A stretch of 64,000 bases of DNA from Mytilus galloprovincialis (lineage: Eukaryota > Mollusca > Bivalvia > Mytilida > Mytilidae): NCBI RefSeq assembly GCF_965363235.1, contig NC_134847.1:58498439-58562438 (forward strand), read 5' to 3'. Each line of letters starts with the position of its first letter. The first letter of the stretch is position 1. The notes below the pieces were generated by a model. The model searched no databases. It worked only from the letters and a program-made list of their open reading frames with translations, and was not told where the DNA came from. Of the stretch, positions 36,601 to 48,279 are shown piece after piece. A program made the position numbers and the translations under genes.

Positions 36601-39220
36601 GTTACATAGATACCTAACAACTTTTGAAAGTTCCCATGTTTTTTTTTAGTGCGCAACAGCAATTTTAAACATTACAATTTCTAGCGAAGTATTTTGCACG
36701 ATCTGGATTGTCTAGAAAAAGTGTCGTATTTGTATAATGAACTTACATGCCTTTTTCGTAAGTCTGTTTGCATGATTCTAGTTATTAAATCGGTAGAAAA
36801 GATGAGCATGTAGCTAGCAGACCAGGGTTTATTTCTTTGTGTAAGAATATTAGATGCTTGTTGAAATTTCCAATTTTGAATTATGCACAAAGATGGACCT
36901 TTAACAGGTTGGGAACAACACTCCAAATGAAGGGTAACCCCCATTGGAAGAACATTACAACCCGTTGTAAAAATGAGCACCTTTATATTCATATTATTTG
37001 ATGAAACTTTTCCCCAAGAACTATGCATCTATTAAGTATTAAATGGTCAAAAATTTAAACATGTCAAAATAATTTTGTGATGTTTCTAAACTTATATATA
37101 TCTTCTTTATTAATTTAACCCTTCATTTAGAAAAGTTGTTCCAAATATAAAGAATTTTCCCACTTTTGAGTTAAAAGTCTTTAACAGTAAAATTACCCCT
37201 TGTTTTAGGCACAGTCCCTCATTTAAGGGACACCACTCATAATGGTTGTGGGGGGGGGGGGGGGCACAACCTGTTTGTTGGTCTTTGTGAAAAAAGAACA
37301 GTACATTGTCCTGTAAATGATTTAATTGCATACAAAAAAAATAATATGTTACAACAAGTTTTATGTCAATAAATTAGTGAAAAAAAATACTATTTATTAT
37401 CTTTATGGTAGTACAGTAGACTCCGGCCAATCGCATACCCAAAATGTCAGCTAAAAATATCCGATTACCCGATATATTTAATTAGACGATGAATCTATAT
37501 TCATTGAATATTCTACATTAATAAGTAGATTTATTTCTTAATATGTGAAAGGGCTGAAGGATTGATGGAGTGATTTTTATCAGTTACATCACCACGATGT
37601 TTGCGTAAAAAATTATCAGCTGATTATGTAATGATTAAATTTGTTTGCACTTGCAGTTTTTAAATCCTAGATTCATTAAAATAAATCAAATGTCCTGAAA
37701 TATTTATGTGAATTATTATCTTCCATCCATAGTTTGTCTTTACTTGTTTAGTAAACAAATTAATATCCATTATTTACATTTTCACACAGGTAAACTAATT
37801 TGGCTATAAATAGATCAAAGCATGTCTGTGTAGAATCTCTAATCTAAAACCGTAATTGTTATAATTTTATTTCTTTAAATAATCAAATTTAAATTTATGA
37901 AAATAATCATGATTGATAAAATAGTATTGCATAAAGTTTACGTTTTCGGAAGACTTTATGTTTAGGTCATAGTTCTAGAGGCTTCTTCACAAATTTGTAA
38001 ACAAACCAATATGACCGCCACACGTGATTACCTTTGCACATGTGAAAAAATAGATCCCGTGTATAATTTAAAGGCAAAGCAAAGAACCTCTGCACAAATT
38101 AAAGACAAAAGTCAGATTTCTCTTGTCAAAAGGGATTTATATTTATATTGCAATAAATTATTCAGAAGGAGGTACATTCAGTTTAGATTATATTTCTTAT
38201 TCTATGAGCATTTAGAGTTTAATCAAAATTCTCCCAACAGCAACGTAGAACGTACTGTGTCATATGTACACAAACACGCGTAGATTGACTGGTACCCGAT
38301 CGTAATGTTACACATATATCAAATAGCTAATGCCCGGAACGTAGTAGCGGGAACCAGGATAATACGTAGACAACATACATAACTAACGAAATTGAAAACG
38401 CTAACGGTATCATGTTCATAAACCGAATTCCACTTTGAATTATAGAAAATGCAATATTAATCATGTTCAGTCGACCTTTCATTGTTATATCAACGTCTGA
38501 ACTGATTAAAAAATCTTAACATGTCAGATAACACTCGAAATTGACCAGACCTCTTTCCACACGGAATACAAATAATGATAGTTTGTAATCAGGTTGACTG
38601 CTTATAATGCAAAATACACATTAATAACAAGTTTTTTTTAAACGAACAATACACACTGATCGTTTCTTTATTTCCCAATATAAATGAAAGAAACAAAAAC
38701 CATATCATACCATAAAAAGGAGGAGAAAATTGAACATTTCCGGATCTATTTCTGGCCAAATGACCCCCTACATAGATTTGTCGCGTATGAAAAGATGTAC
38801 CTCATGACTTGAAAGTCAGGCCTTAAAGCACTGCCTTTAAAAATGGTGGGTTGAACCTGGTTTTATGGCTAGCTATACCATCTGATCATATGTCAATGTA
38901 GAAGCCGTAATATTATAATTATGAACAATTGCTGTATGCATAGTTTAAGATGATTTTAACATTTTCAAAAATTGAAGATTGCTATGGATATTGTAAATTA
39001 CCTCAATAGGGTGTGTCACGATATTAACTATTCGTTTATAGGCAAACCCAACTGTGTTATCCTGATATTTGGTTGATAGCAAGCTTAACCTCCCAAGTGA
39101 AGGGCAGTCGTATACAGTTCCGTTAGATAGACAAAATGGATTGAGCAACCCAAGCAGACATGATTAGTAACAACCAATTATTGGGATGCTGCAGCTAAAA
39201 TTGTGTAAACATACATGCAT
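36601..39220. other. Intergenic, no supported gene
   Basis: Contains a 15-base G run (37250-37264) and two featureless ORFs: 36681-37028 on the minus strand (115 codons) and 38011-38283 on the plus strand (90 codons). Neither shows motifs, splice partners or family similarity. A minus-strand tRNA-like box near 38800-38870 is too degenerate to call. Confidence 0.4.
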
Positions 39221-39624
39221 ACTTAGAAAGAGAGCTGTCTCATTGGCACTCATACCACATATACTTGTATATTTAATTTTCACACTGAATATTTATCTAT
39301 ATGCTCACAAATCGGTAAGTGCATTTTTTGTGTAAGGATCACCCCCTGTTAATGGATTTCGTATAATGTGAACAGGCACGAGCCTTACAACATTAATGGT
39401 TCCAATTTTACTGCAACACGTATACTCTAAGATATGCACATGCCATGGACAGAGGATGTGCTACTGTTGAGATATTGGCAGTTGACAAGAGGAAAGTTGA
39501 AATCATCATTTGTTGAGATTATAGTTTCAAGTCGTCTAAAGAATGCAAGATATGAAGATGACCTCATCACAATATTTCTGTCAGCAAATTTTGTGTTGAC
39601 ATGAATTACCTTTGGTATGGTCAT

Positions 39625-39850
39625 AATTATAAATCAACTGTTTACAAAACTTTGAATTTTAAAAATACTAAAGGTTTTCTGCCTCAGGACTAGATTACCT
39701 CAGCTGTATTTGACCAAAATTTTAGGAATTTTTGGTCCCCAATGCTCTCAACTTCGCACTTAATTTGGCCATTTTGACATCACTGATGAGTCTTTTAAAA
39801 ACGAAATGTGCTTCTGGTGCAAATACAAAATTGCAATCCTGGTATATATG
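39625..39850 (+). repeat. Mytilus-type repeat, family D (right part)
   Basis: Contains TTTACAAAACTTTGAATTTT, GATTACCTCAGCTGTATTTG, CATCACTGATGAGTCTTTTA and GCAATCCTGGTATATATGAT in family order. A 35-bp minus scrap of family C lies just before it at 39228-39262. Confidence 0.65.
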
Positions 39851-39859
39851 ATGAGTTTA

Positions 39860-41280
39860 TTTACAGTTGAAGAAATGTAGAAAGAGGTTTAGAATTCAGT
39901 ATATTCCAGCAACTTTACTACCCGGCTATATATAGTTTTTGATAAGAATATTATCAAGAAAAAGAGGTTGGAACTGTAGATGCAAGTGATAATTTCCCTT
40001 TTACATTAAGAAACTTAAGTTGAAAAGCATCCAGTGATGTACATTCCATATTCAGGGTGTTACAGAAAGCTACTACATAAAAATATAGATTTAGATAGGG
40101 AAAAAGAAATCATCTATATGTCACCTTTGACTTAATATGTTGACACATTGAATCCGTCTAACCTTTAACATCAGGTCAGTGTAAGAAATGAGAAATGTAT
40201 AGGTTTTCCCTATCATCTTTTCAAAGCAGTTTGAAAATGTACTTACAATCTAGACAATTGGAACCCATTGAAAAAATTCTTTTCCTGCAACTTTGCATAC
40301 ATACATCCCGGCAAACATATCAAAGATGTCCAATTATAGATTTACAGTAATCTTATATTCCATTTTTGAAATTTTTTTTTCTTACCATGGTCCATGTACT
40401 TACCTTTGTGCTTTGATACTTAAAAAATTAAACATTTCTACTTCATACTTTCGACATAAAACACATTTGATGTGAACAAAAACCATATTTCATTGTATTT
40501 TTTATCTTTTTTTTTTTTGATTTGTAAACATAAAATATTGATGTCAGGTACAATATACACTTGAAGTTTAGAAAGCAAAGTTAAGAGCCCTAGAAACCGG
40601 AATGAACCAGAATGAACCTGGAGAAACCTGTCTTAATTTTAAAACATATTTGCTTGGGAAATCTTAATCTTAGTGCATTTCAAGAATTTTCAACTAAAAT
40701 TTAAAGACAACATATTATTCTTTTCTGTATTTTTCTTATATAAATGTAGCAACTCACACAAAAATTTTACGGTCATACAAAAACAATGTGAAAGAAATTT
40801 AAAAACCTTACCAACATGTAGAGTTTATTAATGATTTTGGTCATGTTTGCCCCTTGTATATTATGTCTTTCTGTATACAGTTTCTCTCTATCTTTATGTC
40901 ATGCATTCAGATTGATAAAATGTTAATGTCCTATGACTAGGATTGATAGATTGTTGGTTGCTTAACTTCCAGAGCCTATGACAAGGATTCCGGCTTTGTC
41001 CTTGTCTGACACATTGTACCTAGTTAAAACAGGTGAGATCTCAAGTTCACTATAACCAGACACATTATTCACACAAGAGCAGTTTGTTCTCCTTAATATA
41101 TTTTGCTAAGAAGAGAAGCAGCAAAAACAATTTTCACAGATTAGCAAGTAACCATGGGACCACAAAGGCAGTTATCATACTTCCATTGGATCACCACTAT
41201 ATATGTCTAACAAGTGTCTACTTAAATATAAATCAATGTTTCTGCAGTAGAAAATCATAAACTAACAATTTTTTCTTTAT
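39860..41280. other. Intergenic, no supported gene
   Basis: AT-rich sequence downstream of the minus-strand gene whose last exon is at 41831-41949. I see no coding region of its own. Confidence 0.4.
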
Positions 41281-41287
41281 ATATAAC

Positions 41288-41293
41288 TTTATT
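41288..41293 (-). terminator. Polyadenylation signal (AATAAA on the minus strand)
   Basis: TTTATT on the + strand, about 540 bp downstream of the stop codon of the acidic last exon. It is a candidate end for that transcript; other hexamers in the AT-rich 3' region are possible. Confidence 0.35.
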
Positions 41294-41830
41294 TCTTCCT
41301 ATACAAGCATACAAAAAATAATCAATACAGATCTTTTTTACCAATTCAAAAATACATTTCAAATGGAAATATGTCTTTAACGTACGTTTTGCTTTAAACC
41401 ATTCTTATTGCTCTTTAATTTGCCTCTCATTATCACTTCACACATTTTATGATCCTTCTTTATCTAATTATGTCTTTAATTCTGGAAATCAAAAGAAAAT
41501 ATAGCAAGCACCATTTAATGATAACTATGTTGATGATAATGCCTGACTAGATGGATCTGATGAAAACATGCATGTTCATTCTCTAGCGAGAATGAATAGG
41601 TCCAACAAAAAATCACAACCAATTAAATTGTTTGTTTGTGGAATGAATGGATGGAAAATTATATGATGTTTTGTAAGAAACAAAATAAGTTTGGGATAAA
41701 GATAGCAAATTATTTTTACTATGTTCTTTTTACATATAACAAAGACGGTCACATTTCACTATGTTCACATTACTTATACACATACTACAACAATGACAAT
41801 GTAAATGATTCTGGATTAAGTACAAGTGCC

Positions 41831-41949
41831 CTAAATGTCTTTTTCTGACAATTCTATGCTTTCACCAAGATCTTCCTCCTCAGATTCTACAATAGAACCA
41901 TCTTCTTTATCCATGTCATCCTCTTTAGAGGTTTTAATCTCATCGCCAC
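41831..41949 (-). CDS. Acidic C-terminal last exon (ZEB-like or SMARCE1)
   Basis: Acceptor TTTTCAG at 41956-41950, phase 1. Encodes GDEIKTSKEDDMDKEDGS then IVESEEEDLGESIELSEKDI and a TAG stop. Vertebrate ZEB proteins end in a long acidic tail after the last zinc fingers, and SMARCE1 also has an acidic C-terminus, so composition does not decide. The phase fits both the zinc-finger exon (46823-47005) and the last SMARCE1 exon (50458-50677): joining directly to SMARCE1 gives 1659 nt of continuous frame for the part in the window. Confidence 0.7.
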
Positions 41950-41999
41950 CTGAAAATATAACAACCTTACTTATTTCTGTATTTCTATAGGCATATTTT

Positions 42000-43480
42000 T
42001 ATAAAAAAAAAACTCCAAACTTATTTTTTTTTCAAGGTAAAATATGAAACATTTTTTTTTTTAATATTTATAAAATTACACAACAGCTCAACCATTTCTT
42101 TGACATTACAGATTATTATGTTAGAAAAATTTCTACTACTTCTCATTCTTGCATATTTTATTTCTTATATGTTTATCTTGTATGTTTAAAAGAGATTTTT
42201 TGTTCATTTGATTAATTTCACAATATTTCTGATGTCAGCATGGTGAGCCCTTGTGTTTTTTTAATAATGCTTATCAACCATCGAAATCTAGAGATAATAT
42301 CATCCAATACAAGAAGCATTTTAAACTTTAAAAAGAGGACATAGGTTCAACCAATATAAAGGAACAACATCTTGGCTTCCAGAATTTCTGTTCATTTATA
42401 CTTTCATGAAAAAAACTGTTTGATCCAAAATACAAGTCTTTACCAAACTGAAGATGGTTGCAATTTCATAATATCTGTAGTTAGTTTAATACCTGAAGTT
42501 CTTTGGATAAAAACATTTCAGTAATTTTGTTGTAACATAAATAGTTGTATCGAATGAAATTACAATGAAACCTGTTCAACTTTAAGGCAAAATTCAGTTT
42601 AAAATTATTGCCAATGCCAAGTAACAACAATAGCATTCAACGTTTTTTTGTCTCCAATTGAAAAAGCTATGTGAATATTTCATACCTTGAATATAAAAAG
42701 GAATTACACTCTTAGTGCTAATAATTCAAATTAGTTTGCATATATGTAAAGAGACATATATTTAGTTGGAATACTTTGATTAATTATCATTTAGAAGAAA
42801 CAGGTTCCACTGTAAATACACGATATATACCCAGCATAAATAGATAAAACAACAGGATTTATAGCATAACAGTTGATCACATTTACTTTTCAGACAAATT
42901 TTAGATTCTGACCATTGCTTGATTTACACAAGGTGCATCACAGAAAATACATTAGTGTTGTGAGACATAAAGCTAGTGTTAGTAGCATCAAATTTAAAAT
43001 GGTGAATAGGTACCAATGTCATCTACTGTATACGAATAGAACAGAAGGATGGCTTTCAAAAAAAGGTTATTTGCAAAGAAGAATTCAGAACAAATTTGAA
43101 GCTTTCTTATCTAACTTTGAAGATTCATTCAGCTTACTTATTATTTATTATTTTTAACTTCTGCACTTGCAAATGTAATGACTTTCAAAATCAGTTATAC
43201 AGCCTACTTCAATCAATTGGAAAATTTTAAGAAATCCTACAACTTTTTACTATTCCTTTCTTTCAGACAAATTTTGTCATATATGTTTTAAACAAAAGAT
43301 GTCTAATTGGTTTTGTTAACTTTTAGGTATACTGACCTACACTTTAACATTAATTGATTTGATTTCACTAATATATAGGTATGTTTCTATTTCACATTAT
43401 ATGGGTTAGTTCAAGGTTATTAAAAGACTGATTGACCAAAAAACTGAAGGTGTTTTTCTCTTTTCTTAATCATCCGTCTG
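42000..43480. other. Intron, no feature recognised
   Basis: Intronic, AT-rich, between the acidic last exon and the zinc-finger exon. A plus-strand ORF of 80 codons (42915-43157) has no support. Confidence 0.4.
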
Positions 43481-43554
43481 AAAGTTTCATTTCACTCAAA
43501 GAGACATTAAGTTACGATCTGTAAGCTAATGTATTCCCAAAAGTTTCTATCTAA

Positions 43555-43940
43555 AGTAACAATCACCTTGAACTTAGACTTATTTACTACAAAATCATTA
43601 AGCTTGTTCCCCTTCTGTCTGCATTAGTTTCATTCTAATCAGTCAAAGGAAAGTAAAGTTACCACCTAGAAACCATTTATAAGAACACTATTTTTGGACT
43701 TGTGAGCCCATGGAGCAAAATCAATAGATGTCTTACCTACCACCATATCTTCCATCAGCATAAGTTATATTTCATCAGGAAACAAAAATGAAAGATACAT
43801 TTGGGAAACCAATTTTCAAATATATATCTTAAAAACAGTGACCTTCAACTTTGACTCCTATATCAATAGGCTTTTCCCCCTTCCCTCTATTGTTCATAGC
43901 TACAAGTTTCATTCCAATCAGGCAAGGGAAACTCAAGCTT
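43555..43940 (+). repeat. Pair of related repeats with a TGACCTT-type core
   Basis: Two diverged copies, about 43560-43655 and 43838-43935, roughly 280 bp apart. Shared order: ACCTT(G/C)AACTT, a CAATAGGCTT-like piece, CCCCTTC(C/T), GTTTCATTC(C/T)AATCAG and GGAAA. The type is common in mollusc introns. Confidence 0.45.
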
Positions 43941-44096
43941 TTGATCATCAAAGATTTCTTAACCTTTCCTTTGTCTTTGCACTGCTATCAAGCAAAAGAC
44001 ACCAAATTTACCATCCGTAATTCATTCCAAATCAACAAATTGTTTTCATGAGGTATCATTGTTATATTAAAAAAAAAATGTTTAAAAGCCCCCAAC

Positions 44097-44820
44097 TGAT
44101 GTATATAAAATGCTTTGCTGAGCACAGCCTGATACGACTGCAGTGGTCGCACCCTGAACAGTTGGTGCAAGTTTAGACACAATATTCAAGCTTGATACTG
44201 TCTGAATTTATTTCCCACAAACTCAATCCCAGCTTTCCCTTTGTGGTATGGTACCTTGCTGTACAATTTCAGAGAGATCCATACAATTGACCTCAAGTAA
44301 TTATCTGGAAACTAGACAAATGCTTCTTTTTGGCCCCTAATTCCTGAACATTTTGGGCAATTACCCCCAAAATCCAATCCCAGCCTTCCCTTTATGTTGT
44401 GATACCTTGCATTACAATTGTAGAGAGATCCATACACTTAAACACAAGTTAATGTCTGAAAACTAGAAAATTGTGTGTTTTTTGTAAGTTTTTTGTCCCT
44501 TATTCCTGAACCTTTGGGCAATTACTCCCAAGGTCAATCCCAGCCTTCCCTTTGTGATATGGAACCTAATTGTACAATTTCATACAGGTCCATACACTAA
44601 CACATATTTTATTGCCTGGAAACTATAAAAATGCTTATTTTAACTCCTTTTGGGCACCTAATTCCTTACACTGTTGGGACCTTAACCCCCAAAATCAATC
44701 CCAACCTTCCTATTGTGGAATTTCATAGAGATCTACTTAAACTAAAGTTGTTGTTCGGAAACCATGTGTCTTCAGATGCGGACGACGACGACGTGATACC
44801 AATATACAACCGCAATTGAG
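44097..44820. repeat. Interspersed repeat, family G, with an internal ~155-bp tandem array
   Basis: Starts GAGCACAGCCTGATACGACT and CTGAACAGTTGGTGCAAG, and ends ATGCGGACGACGACGACGTG then ATACAACCGCAA. Inside are four tandem units beginning CAATCCCA at about 44224, 44375, 44535 and 44695, each with a TTCCTGAAC...GGGCAATTA-like segment. The head recurs at 63175-63310. Confidence 0.6.
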
Positions 44821-44824
44821 TTTC

Positions 44825-46530
44825 TGCAGATTTTTTTGAAAGAGGTGGAAACAGTAAAAAAGTATTGGAAATCCTATGCATGTTTCAAAGCAACTGCTCT
44901 GTTTTAATGATGTTTTCCCATATTTTTCACACCATTTTTACCTCCATTCTGAAAATCTGCCCCATATACATATGTCCGAATTAACCGTATTGAAAAAAAT
45001 GAAACGTATTGTACTGTATTTTATTGCTGGTCTTTAAAAAAAAAATTATTTATTGCAGGTTGAGTCAATACTTTTTATGTTATAAACAATTGTCATTTTT
45101 TTTTTTATATTATTAAGCTTGATTTATTTAAACCTTAGAAAATAATGTTCTGGATTTCTTGTTGAAACAGTTTCTAAATAGCTAAAATGTTTTAAGTACC
45201 AATTCATAAAAACTGAACATTCTGATAGTTCTGCTTTTGCACAACACAACCTAACATAAAATGCTGTGTTCTTTGCTTAAATGTAAAACCAAAATATTCT
45301 TACAGAGAATTAAATTATTATACAGCATACATTTTTCATACCAACCTACATATTGATTCCAACAACGTCCTAGGCAAATGAGAGTTTAAAGGAGCCAACA
45401 ACACTAACACACAATATTGTCAAAGACAGTAGATAGTAAATGAAATAAATATGTTTTTATACATAACATTTTAAGACAAAGTATCAAAATTTAAGTGTAG
45501 AGGTGAATTAGTGTTTGTAGGTCTATCGTTAGATGTTTAGTAGGATTAGTCACAACACACGACACAACACATTGGTTGGATAAAGGCGAAGAACAAAGAT
45601 GTGTCCTAAAACAGAAAAAAAAATTTTTTAATATTATTCCCTTATTTTGTGCAATAACATGTCTATAATGATATAAAGGCACCATATTGCCATACTGTAA
45701 TGAAATAAGAGTGAATTTAAAAATTAACCTCGGAACATTTTATATCTCATTTTTTTTCAATTTAGATGAACTTTAAAATTTATGCCAATAAATAGCTACA
45801 AGAATCATGAATATTCAAAGGTTCTCAATAAAAATAATGAGATGAGGTATGATTGTCAATATAATAACTATCCACCAAAGACCACAGTGACCTGTAGTTG
45901 TTTACATTGTTTTACTTTGTTCTTCAGTGAATTGTTTTTACCTCATCCTCTTATTTTTGTATTGAACAAAAAAAAAATGTTCCCAATAATATGAATTTAT
46001 ATCAATTGGACTTTTTTTTGGTTATTTTGAAAATAGATTTTTTTTTAAATTTCAATCCTTATGCCATTATCTTAGAAAGTGAAATGTGCACAGATTCTGT
46101 TTTTATAAGTTTGTACTATATCCCTGAAATTTCTATCACAAAGATAGATACACTTGTAAATAAAAGTTATTTCCTGGAAAGAAAAATCTACATCAACAAA
46201 ATATTTACAATGATTGCAATATGCAACGGACTTTACAACATATGCAAATTCTGTGATGCACCAGTTTCAAGACAATGCAATGTTACCATGCTGACAGACA
46301 ACAAATAAACAAGCAATAAACACAAACAAACAAAAGAAAAAACAACAATTGTTATGCTAAAAATGTTAATGCAAAAAGTAAAGAAAAAATCATTCCAAGA
46401 GAGATTTGGTTTTTAAAATGTGGCATAGTCTTCTACTGTTACAGAGGAGTACACCACTTTTTGTAAGTTTCCCTAATACGTTTTTTGTTTTCAATCAAAA
46501 TGTAGTTCTGGTGATAAGTGAAATGCAATG
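44825..46530. other. Intron, no supported exon
   Basis: AT-rich. A minus-strand acceptor-like TTTTTTCTGTTTTAG near 45608 opens a short phase-1 frame to a stop, but nothing supports it as an exon. The plus-strand ORFs (45782-46308) are low-complexity. Confidence 0.4.
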
Positions 46531-46537
46531 AGTGAAT

Positions 46538-46569
46538 TTAACGTGGAGGGTTCCAATCATTTCCACCAC
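46538..46569 (-). CDS. Possible alternative last exon of the zinc-finger gene
   Basis: A T-rich tract ending TTTAATAG precedes a phase-1 reading that gives GGGNDWNPPR and a TAA stop when joined to the zinc-finger exon. It lies only about 250 bp downstream of that exon. If used, it would replace the acidic tail by ten residues. Support is only the acceptor and the matching phase. Confidence 0.35.
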
Positions 46570-46822
46570 CTATTAAACATAAACAAAAACATTTATAAAT
46601 ATTAACAGATTTAACAGTAATTCATAAATTTGGAGAGGCCTAATAAAACTCTGTTTTGAACGAATTTCGAATATGAAAAAATTTGATTACAGTCTAATAT
46701 CCAGATTTATTTTAAGCAAATTAAATAAATGCCAACAGGATCAATATGACAATCTTGGCCATATGGAAATGCATTAGAACCCTTCATTGGGCCAATGTGA
46801 TGAATGATTTTCTCACCGTTAC

Positions 46823-47005
46823 CGCCAGAGGTTTTACATAAGCGGTGGTTCATGTGTTGGCTGTAAGATCCGGAGTGAGAGAAGCGTTTGAGGCACCGTT
46901 TACACTGGAAGGGTTTCTCTCCAGTATGGAGGCGCTTGTGTTCCGTCATATGGTGCTTGTGTTTGAACGCCTTACCACAGATATCACAAGGGTACCGACG
47001 GGGAC
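46823..47005 (-). CDS. ZEB/zfh1-type exon with the last two C2H2 zinc fingers
   Basis: Acceptor TTTTTAG at 47012-47006, phase 1. Encodes [40 protein letters not shown] and [18 protein letters not shown]. These are two complete C2H2 fingers: C-x2-C...H-x3-H, a TGEKPFQC linker, and C-x2-C...H-x4-H. The KAFKHKHH and [15 protein letters not shown] signatures are those of the C-terminal fingers of ZEB1/ZEB2 and Drosophila zfh-1, E-box-binding transcription repressors. The exon begins where, as I recall, vertebrate ZEB1 also has an intron (just before the [16 protein letters not shown] finger). There are two possible donors six bases apart, GTAACG after 46823 and GTGAGA after 46817; both keep phase 1. 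The preceding ZEB exons are not found within 47.0-50.4 kb. Confidence 0.8.
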
Positions 47006-47009
47006 CTAA

Positions 47010-48100
47010 AAATTAAAATAACATATCACTGGGGTACAAATGGGAGCTTGGCAAAAGATTTGATATCACGAAGGGTGAAAATTTGAATTTTTAAACTTTC
47101 TTCAATTCTTACTAACTAATATCACAGGGCTACTAGCAATGAGAGACATAAATGACATAATATACTAGGGATGTGGCACAAATATAAGGGGACAAAAGCC
47201 AAAGTTAAACAAACATTTCATGGTTGAGTTTATTTCATTTTCTTCTTTATTTTCAATTTCCAAAGCTGAAAGGGCATTAAATGGATGTTGGAATAAGTTC
47301 TACAACTTGGAAGATGCAAAAGCTTGATACTTATTAATGATATCTAATGTTTGCATAAATAATTTTATCTTTAAATCATGATGTTAATGTCAATCTTTAC
47401 CTTTAAAAATGAAAGAACTGACTTTGAAGATTCATATTACATCCCCTATTCATGGCGAACTTGCATCATCTATGTGCATTTTAGTTTGTTAATTTTGGTG
47501 CAATAAATTTTAGTACTTAAATGTGTAAAACCCAAAATAATGGTCATTAGTACTGTTAATCAGCAAATAGTTTCTTTTCCTTTTTTTTTCTTAAATCCAT
47601 GGAGTATTTGATCCATTATTTTCATAAAATATTGCTTTGAGCGTAAAAACGTTAATGAAAGCATTGTCAGGTTTTAGCAAAATTTAAGCCAATATCAATT
47701 GGCAGGTGTTAGAACATAGATGTAAAAATTTTAAGACAGTTATCAGCAATAAATTACTAATCCAAATCTCATCTTTTTATTTTTTTGGCCCGAAAATAAA
47801 ATTAAAGATGAGCAGGACTGAAATTTATATTTTTCTAAAAAATGGGATATACATAACTTATTATGCAGATTAATAATTCACTCATAGGCACTAGTTTCCT
47901 TAATTTGACTTGGGAGTAGGAAAATTACCTAATGAATACTTCAACAATTTGCTTCTTAACAAATGTGCAATTGTGCAAAAATACTTAAAAAATAACAGAA
48001 AAAAGTATAAAAACCAAATGAAAATTAAATCAGATAATTGAAGTAAATGCAATATAACAAAATAAACTCAAAAGATAAAGTGCACAAAGTAAAAGAGAAG
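47010..48100. other. Intron or intergenic, no supported exon
   Basis: I looked on the minus strand for a preceding zinc-finger exon (C-x2-C...H and a TG-linker) and found none here or up to 50.4 kb. Confidence 0.5.
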
Positions 48101-48107
48101 ATTAGTC

Positions 48108-48276
48108 AAATATCAGTCTGCACGGTTAGCCACTAGTCCGATGCCCCAGACTAGTAAAATGTCATTCGGACTAGTAAGGTTTTGCAAAACTTTGTTTGGC
48201 CCAATAAGAAAAATGTCAGAATATTGGTCTTCGGACTAGTAGTTGAAAAAGTTTTTGGTGCAGACTGAAATATAAC
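48108..48276. repeat. Small inverted-repeat element (MITE-like)
   Basis: The left end ATATCAGTCTGCAC...ACTAGTCCGA is matched in inverted order by the right end (CGGACTAGTAG...GTGCAGACTGAAATAT). GGACTAGTA and GACTAGTAA motifs repeat inside. About 170 bp, non-coding. Confidence 0.55.
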
Positions 48277-48279
48277 CAA

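Noticed and set aside
36681-37028. 115-codon minus-strand ORF
   Set aside because: No motif or partner exon recognised; neighbouring sequence is repeat-like with a G homopolymer.
38790-38870. tRNA-like segment (GACTTGAAAGTCAGGC, GGTTGAACC)
   Set aside because: B-box-like and stem-like pieces are present but acceptor and D arms cannot be formed convincingly; at most a decayed SINE.
45491-45608. Possible further alternative last exon (phase 1) after the zinc-finger exon
   Set aside because: Only an acceptor-like TTTTAG and a short open frame; no conserved residues, weaker case than 46538-46569.
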